A stretch of 64,000 nucleotides of DNA from Streptomyces sp. MP131-18 (GTDB lineage: Bacteria; Actinomycetota; Actinomycetes; Streptomycetales; Streptomycetaceae), in NCBI RefSeq assembly GCF_001984575.1, contig NZ_LZNS01000001.1, positions 5,899,163-5,963,162 on the forward strand, written 5' to 3'. This document shows positions 61,608 through 64,000 of this stretch, one piece after another (position 1 is the first letter of the stretch; every line of letters starts with the position of its first letter). The notes beneath the pieces were generated by a model. It was given only the letters and a program-made list of their open reading frames with translations. It made no database searches and was not told where the DNA came from. Both the position numbers and the translations under genes were made by a program.

Positions 61608-62173
61608 CCGTGATCGGTCTCGACGGCGGCGCGCGGACCGCGCGGGAGGCCGACCACCTGCTGCACCGGCTCGCGGAACGGCTGCCGCTGCCGGAGAGCA
61701 CCCACGGCTGCACCCACCCGCTGCGCGACCCCGAGCCGCGCGTCGTGCTGTCCCTGACGCTGCCCGACGACGCCGCCGCGCGCCCGGTCTTCGACCGGCT
61801 GCGCGACGGCGCCGCGGGCGAGGACGTCGCCGCGGCGTGGGGGGAGCGGCGCGCGGGGGCCCGCGCGGCAGGAGCTGCCGCGGGCGCCGCGGCGGCGGCG
61901 GCCGGGACCGGCCGGGCGGTGCTCTTTCCCGGCTGGCGGCTGCTGACCGGCAGCCTCACTCTGGGCGAAGTGTTCGCGCGGACGGCGATCACCCGCGCCG
62001 AGGCGCTGGGCGGCACGGTCCCGCCGGCCTCCGCCGTGCTGGACACCCGCGGCCACGTGCGGCCGGAGCTGCGCGACGGAACGCTGCTGCTGCGCCTGAT
62101 GCCCGCGCGCGGCGGCCGGTACGTCCCGTTCGAGATACCCGATCCGCACCCCTGCTGCGGCGCGCGCGCCTGA
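61604..62173 (+). CDS. Unknown protein coupled to the PHP gene
   Basis: A 189-residue protein with no recognised family. It is acidic to neutral with an alanine-rich helix (about 85-105, a run of Ala/Gly) and ends 'FEIPDPHPCCGARA', whose His-Cys-Cys could bind metal. No signal peptide or membrane helix. GTG start within GTGA overlap with the PHP gene stop, so the two are made together; a maturation or metal-loading partner is one possibility. A strong hairpin follows. Confidence 0.65.
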   Translation: MTVIGLDGGARTAREADHLLHRLAERLPLPESTHGCTHPLRDPEPRVVLSLTLPDDAAARPVFDRLRDGAAGEDVAAAWGERRAGARAAGAAAGAAAAAAGTGRAVLFPGWRLLTGSLTLGEVFARTAITRAEALGGTVPPASAVLDTRGHVRPELRDGTLLLRLMPARGGRYVPFEIPDPHPCCGARA

Positions 62174-62188
62174 CCGCGTCACGGGGGC

Positions 62189-62217
62189 CCGGGGCCGGGT
62201 GGTTCACCCGGCCCCGG
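62189..62217. terminator. Hairpin terminator, 13-bp stem
   Basis: CCGGGGCCGGGTG (62189-62201) and CACCCGGCCCCGG (62205-62217) pair perfectly around GTT. It lies 15 bases after the PHP-partner gene and just before the -10 of the next gene. Confidence 0.72.
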
Positions 62218-62223
62218 ACGTGG

Positions 62224-62229
62224 TACTAC
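62224..62229 (+). promoter_or_regulatory. -10 box of a probable leaderless mRNA
   Basis: TACTAC ends seven bases before the ATG at 62236, and no ribosome site precedes that ATG. Transcription would begin at or next to the start codon. Confidence 0.4.
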
Positions 62230-62235
62230 TGAAGT

Positions 62236-62469
62236 ATGACCATGCGGAAGACGGCGATCTCCCTCCCCGAGGACCAGCTGAGGCGACTGAAGGCGGCCGA
62301 GGCCGCCGGCCGCATCCCCAGCGTCTCCGGCCACATCCAGGAGCTGCTGCGCCGGGACGAGGAGACCGCGGAGGTCACCGAGACCCTGCGGCGGCTGTTC
62401 GGCGACGAGGGGGCAGGACCCGAGCACAGGAAGTGGGCGGAGCGCACGCTCGGTCTCGACGCCGCGTGA
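62236..62469 (+). CDS. VapB-like ribbon-helix-helix antitoxin
   Basis: A 77-residue protein. 'RKTAISLPEDQLRRLKAAEA' is a ribbon-helix-helix start (strand then helix), with a second helix 'SVSGHIQELLRRD' and a C-terminal tail likely to wrap a toxin. It overlaps the next gene by four bases (GTGA), the standard arrangement of toxin-antitoxin pairs. Confidence 0.75.
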   Translation: MTMRKTAISLPEDQLRRLKAAEAAGRIPSVSGHIQELLRRDEETAEVTETLRRLFGDEGAGPEHRKWAERTLGLDAA

Positions 62470-62867
62470 CGGCCGACGCCATAGGCGGGCGGATTCTCGA
62501 CACCTCGGCGCTCGTCGCCGCGGCCCGCGGCGACCTCTTCATGCGGGCGCTGCTCGAAACGGCGCACGAGCACGTCATCCCGCTGCTCGCGCCCGCCTCC
62601 TGCGTGGCCGACGCGGCGGCCGACCTGCATCCGCACGGCCGGGACGCACTCACCACGATCATGCGCTTCCCGCTCGTGACGTTCGCCGCGCTGGACGAGT
62701 CGCAGGCGGTCGGGTCCGGCATCCTGCGTTCCGCGCACCGCCCCGCCGCGACCACCCCTGGGCACGTCGCCTACCTCGCCGCCGCCCGGCAGTGGCCCGT
62801 GATCACCACGGCTCCCGGGCCACTGCGGACGCTCTACCCCGCCATCGCGATCGAGCTGCTGCCCTGA
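62466..62867 (+). CDS. PIN-domain-like protein (VapC-type, degenerate)
   Basis: A 133-residue protein. 'GGRILDTSALVAAARGD' gives the first PIN aspartate, and 'HVAYLAAARQWPVITTAPGP' corresponds to the late 'D-A.. A...g.pvvT.D' region, but the aspartates expected there are replaced by His and Ala/Gly. The metal site may therefore be incomplete and the ribonuclease weak or lost. GTG start overlaps the antitoxin gene. Confidence 0.65.
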   Translation: MTADAIGGRILDTSALVAAARGDLFMRALLETAHEHVIPLLAPASCVADAAADLHPHGRDALTTIMRFPLVTFAALDESQAVGSGILRSAHRPAATTPGHVAYLAAARQWPVITTAPGPLRTLYPAIAIELLP

Positions 62868-62880
62868 CCGCGGCCACAGG

Positions 62881-63981
62881 TCACCGCACGGCGAAGGAGT
62901 GCACGGTGGTGGAGCGGTAGGTGTCGCCGGGCCGCAGCACGGTGCTGGGGAAGTCGGGCCGGTTCGGCGAGTCGGGGAAGTGCTGGGTCTCCAGGCACAG
63001 CCCGTCGCCCTGCCGGTAGGTCCGCCCCGACGTGCCCACCAGCGTGCCGTCCAGGAAGTTGCCGCTGTAGAACTGCACGCCGGGCTCGGTCGTCGACACC
63101 GTCATCAGCCGGCCCGAGGACGGGTCGTAGAGCGTCGCCGCCCGTTCCGGCTCGGGCGTGCTGCCCTTGTCCAGCATCAGGTTGTGGTCGTACCCCTGCG
63201 CGTGGAGCAACTGCCGGTGCCCGGCGCGCAGGTCGTCCCCGATGGTCTTCGCGCGCCGGAAGTCGAACGGCGTGCCTGCGACGGTGGCCGGCTCCCCGGT
63301 GGGGATGAGCGTCTCCCCGACGGGGGTGTAGCGGCTCGCGGGCAGGCTCAGGCGGTGGTCGTGGATGCCGCCGCTGCCCTCGCCCGCGAGGTTGAAGTAC
63401 ACGTGGCTGGTGAGGTTGACCACCGTGGGCGCGTCCGTGGTGGCGCGGTAGTCGATGCGGAAGTCGCCGCGCTCGCCGAGCGTGTACTCCACCTCGACGT
63501 CCAGCGTGCCCGGGTAGCCCATCTCGCCGTCCGGGCTGGTGTAGCGCAGCGTCAGCGCGGCCGGCGCGGAGGGCGTGACGTCCCACACCCGCTTGTCGAA
63601 ACCGATGTCCCCGCCGTGCAGGCTGTTGGGGCCGTCGTTGACCGGCAGCCGGTACTCGGCGCCGTCGAGCGTGAAACGGCCCTCCGCTATGCGGTTGCCG
63701 TAACGGCCTATCAGCGCACCGAAGTAGGGGGAGTCCGCCACGTACGGGTCGAGGCGGTCGAAGCCGAGGGACACGTTGGCGGCACGCCCGTCGCGGTCAG
63801 GCACCTCAAGGGACTGCACGATCCCGCCGTAGCTGAGCACCCGAAGCCTGGTGCCGCCGCGGGACAGCGTCCAGCGGTGCACCTCGGTGCCGTCGGCCAG
63901 CCGGCCGAAGGGCTCCCGCCGGGGTGCGCCGTCGGCTGCCGCGGCGGTCGGCTCGGCGGTGTCGTGTCCTGTGGTGGGCAT
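62881..63981 (-). CDS. galM: Aldose 1-epimerase (galactose mutarotase)
   Basis: A 366-residue mutarotase. 'SYGGIVQSLEVPDRDGR', 'GRYGNRIAEGRFTLDG', 'NDGPNSLHGGDIGFDKRVWD', 'TSHVYFNLAGEG' (catalytic His) and 'LCLETQHFPDSPN' (catalytic Glu) are all present. No signal peptide; cytoplasmic. It interconverts the anomers of galactose, arabinose and other aldoses, fitting a role in processing sugars released by the GH51 enzyme. The ATG at 63981 follows GGAG by nine bases. It is convergent with the VapBC-like pair. Confidence 0.94.
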   Translation of the reverse strand: MPTTGHDTAEPTAAAADGAPRREPFGRLADGTEVHRWTLSRGGTRLRVLSYGGIVQSLEVPDRDGRAANVSLGFDRLDPYVADSPYFGALIGRYGNRIAEGRFTLDGAEYRLPVNDGPNSLHGGDIGFDKRVWDVTPSAPAALTLRYTSPDGEMGYPGTLDVEVEYTLGERGDFRIDYRATTDAPTVVNLTSHVYFNLAGEGSGGIHDHRLSLPASRYTPVGETLIPTGEPATVAGTPFDFRRAKTIGDDLRAGHRQLLHAQGYDHNLMLDKGSTPEPERAATLYDPSSGRLMTVSTTEPGVQFYSGNFLDGTLVGTSGRTYRQGDGLCLETQHFPDSPNRPDFPSTVLRPGDTYRSTTVHSFAVR

Positions 63982-64000
63982 GGGTGCTGGGCTCCTGGTG

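Noticed and set aside
1..64000. CRISPR array, rRNA genes or prophage
   Set aside because: No regularly spaced repeats, no rRNA-like conserved blocks, and no capsid, terminase or integrase genes were seen.

Overview
The window is about 72% GC. Its dense gene packing, GTG starts, four-base stop/start overlaps and gene families (DUF397/DUF5753 pairs, IclR regulators of sugar operons, LAXTG-type sorting, Tat lipoproteins) point to a Streptomyces-like actinomycete chromosome. No phage, plasmid or CRISPR backbone is visible. A lower-GC patch near 37.0-39.0 kb and scattered broken genes mark accessory DNA.

Layout. 0-5.2 kb: a minus-strand operon of a lipoprotein and two Ser/Thr kinases, each fused to a periplasmic-binding-protein-like ectodomain. 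5.3-11.1 kb: a LURP-one-like protein, then a two-component system flanked by a secreted beta-helix protein and a secreted TIM-barrel protein whose upstream regions share an 11-bp element. 11.2-16.8 kb: a regulatory island with a small protein, a DUF6879-like protein, a STAND NTPase with TPRs, an XRE/DUF397 pair and a beta-family gene broken by one in-frame TGA. 16.9-21.1 kb: a second two-component system with an MMPL exporter. 21.4-23.0 kb: a GNAT and a TOPRIM-only protein.

22.97-30.85 kb is the strongest story: a complete 'anchored repeat' ABC transporter (surface protein with LAGTG sorting signal, substrate-binding protein with an inserted wall-repeat domain, membrane-anchored repeat protein, ATPase, permease). 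It is divergent from a cysteine-free L33 ribosomal protein coupled to an SAM methyltransferase. Two Zur-box-like sites lie in the shared promoter, so I read this as a zinc-starvation island.

30.9-37.0 kb: M19 dipeptidase, serine hydrolase with divergent TetR, SDR, and an XRE-NB-ARC regulator. 37.1-38.7 kb: a nucleotidyltransferase with a GSX10DXD motif and an unknown partner. 39.4-46.0 kb: a possible small biosynthetic cluster (SRPBCC, acyl-CoA dehydrogenase, ABC-2 exporter, class III aminotransferase, methyltransferase, IclR regulator). 47.3-47.6 kb: two tRNA genes.

48.2-63.98 kb: a plant-polysaccharide (probably arabinan) utilisation locus with an IclR regulator, SMP-30 lactonase, two tandem CUT1 importers lacking their own ATPase, a GH51 arabinofuranosidase, a Tat-exported PHP protein, a VapBC-like pair and galactose mutarotase. 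Related inverted repeats sit directly after the -10 boxes of the regulator, both transporter operons and the GH51 gene, suggesting one regulon. A 170-bp MITE-like element follows the lactonase gene and truncates a frameshifted lipoprotein gene.
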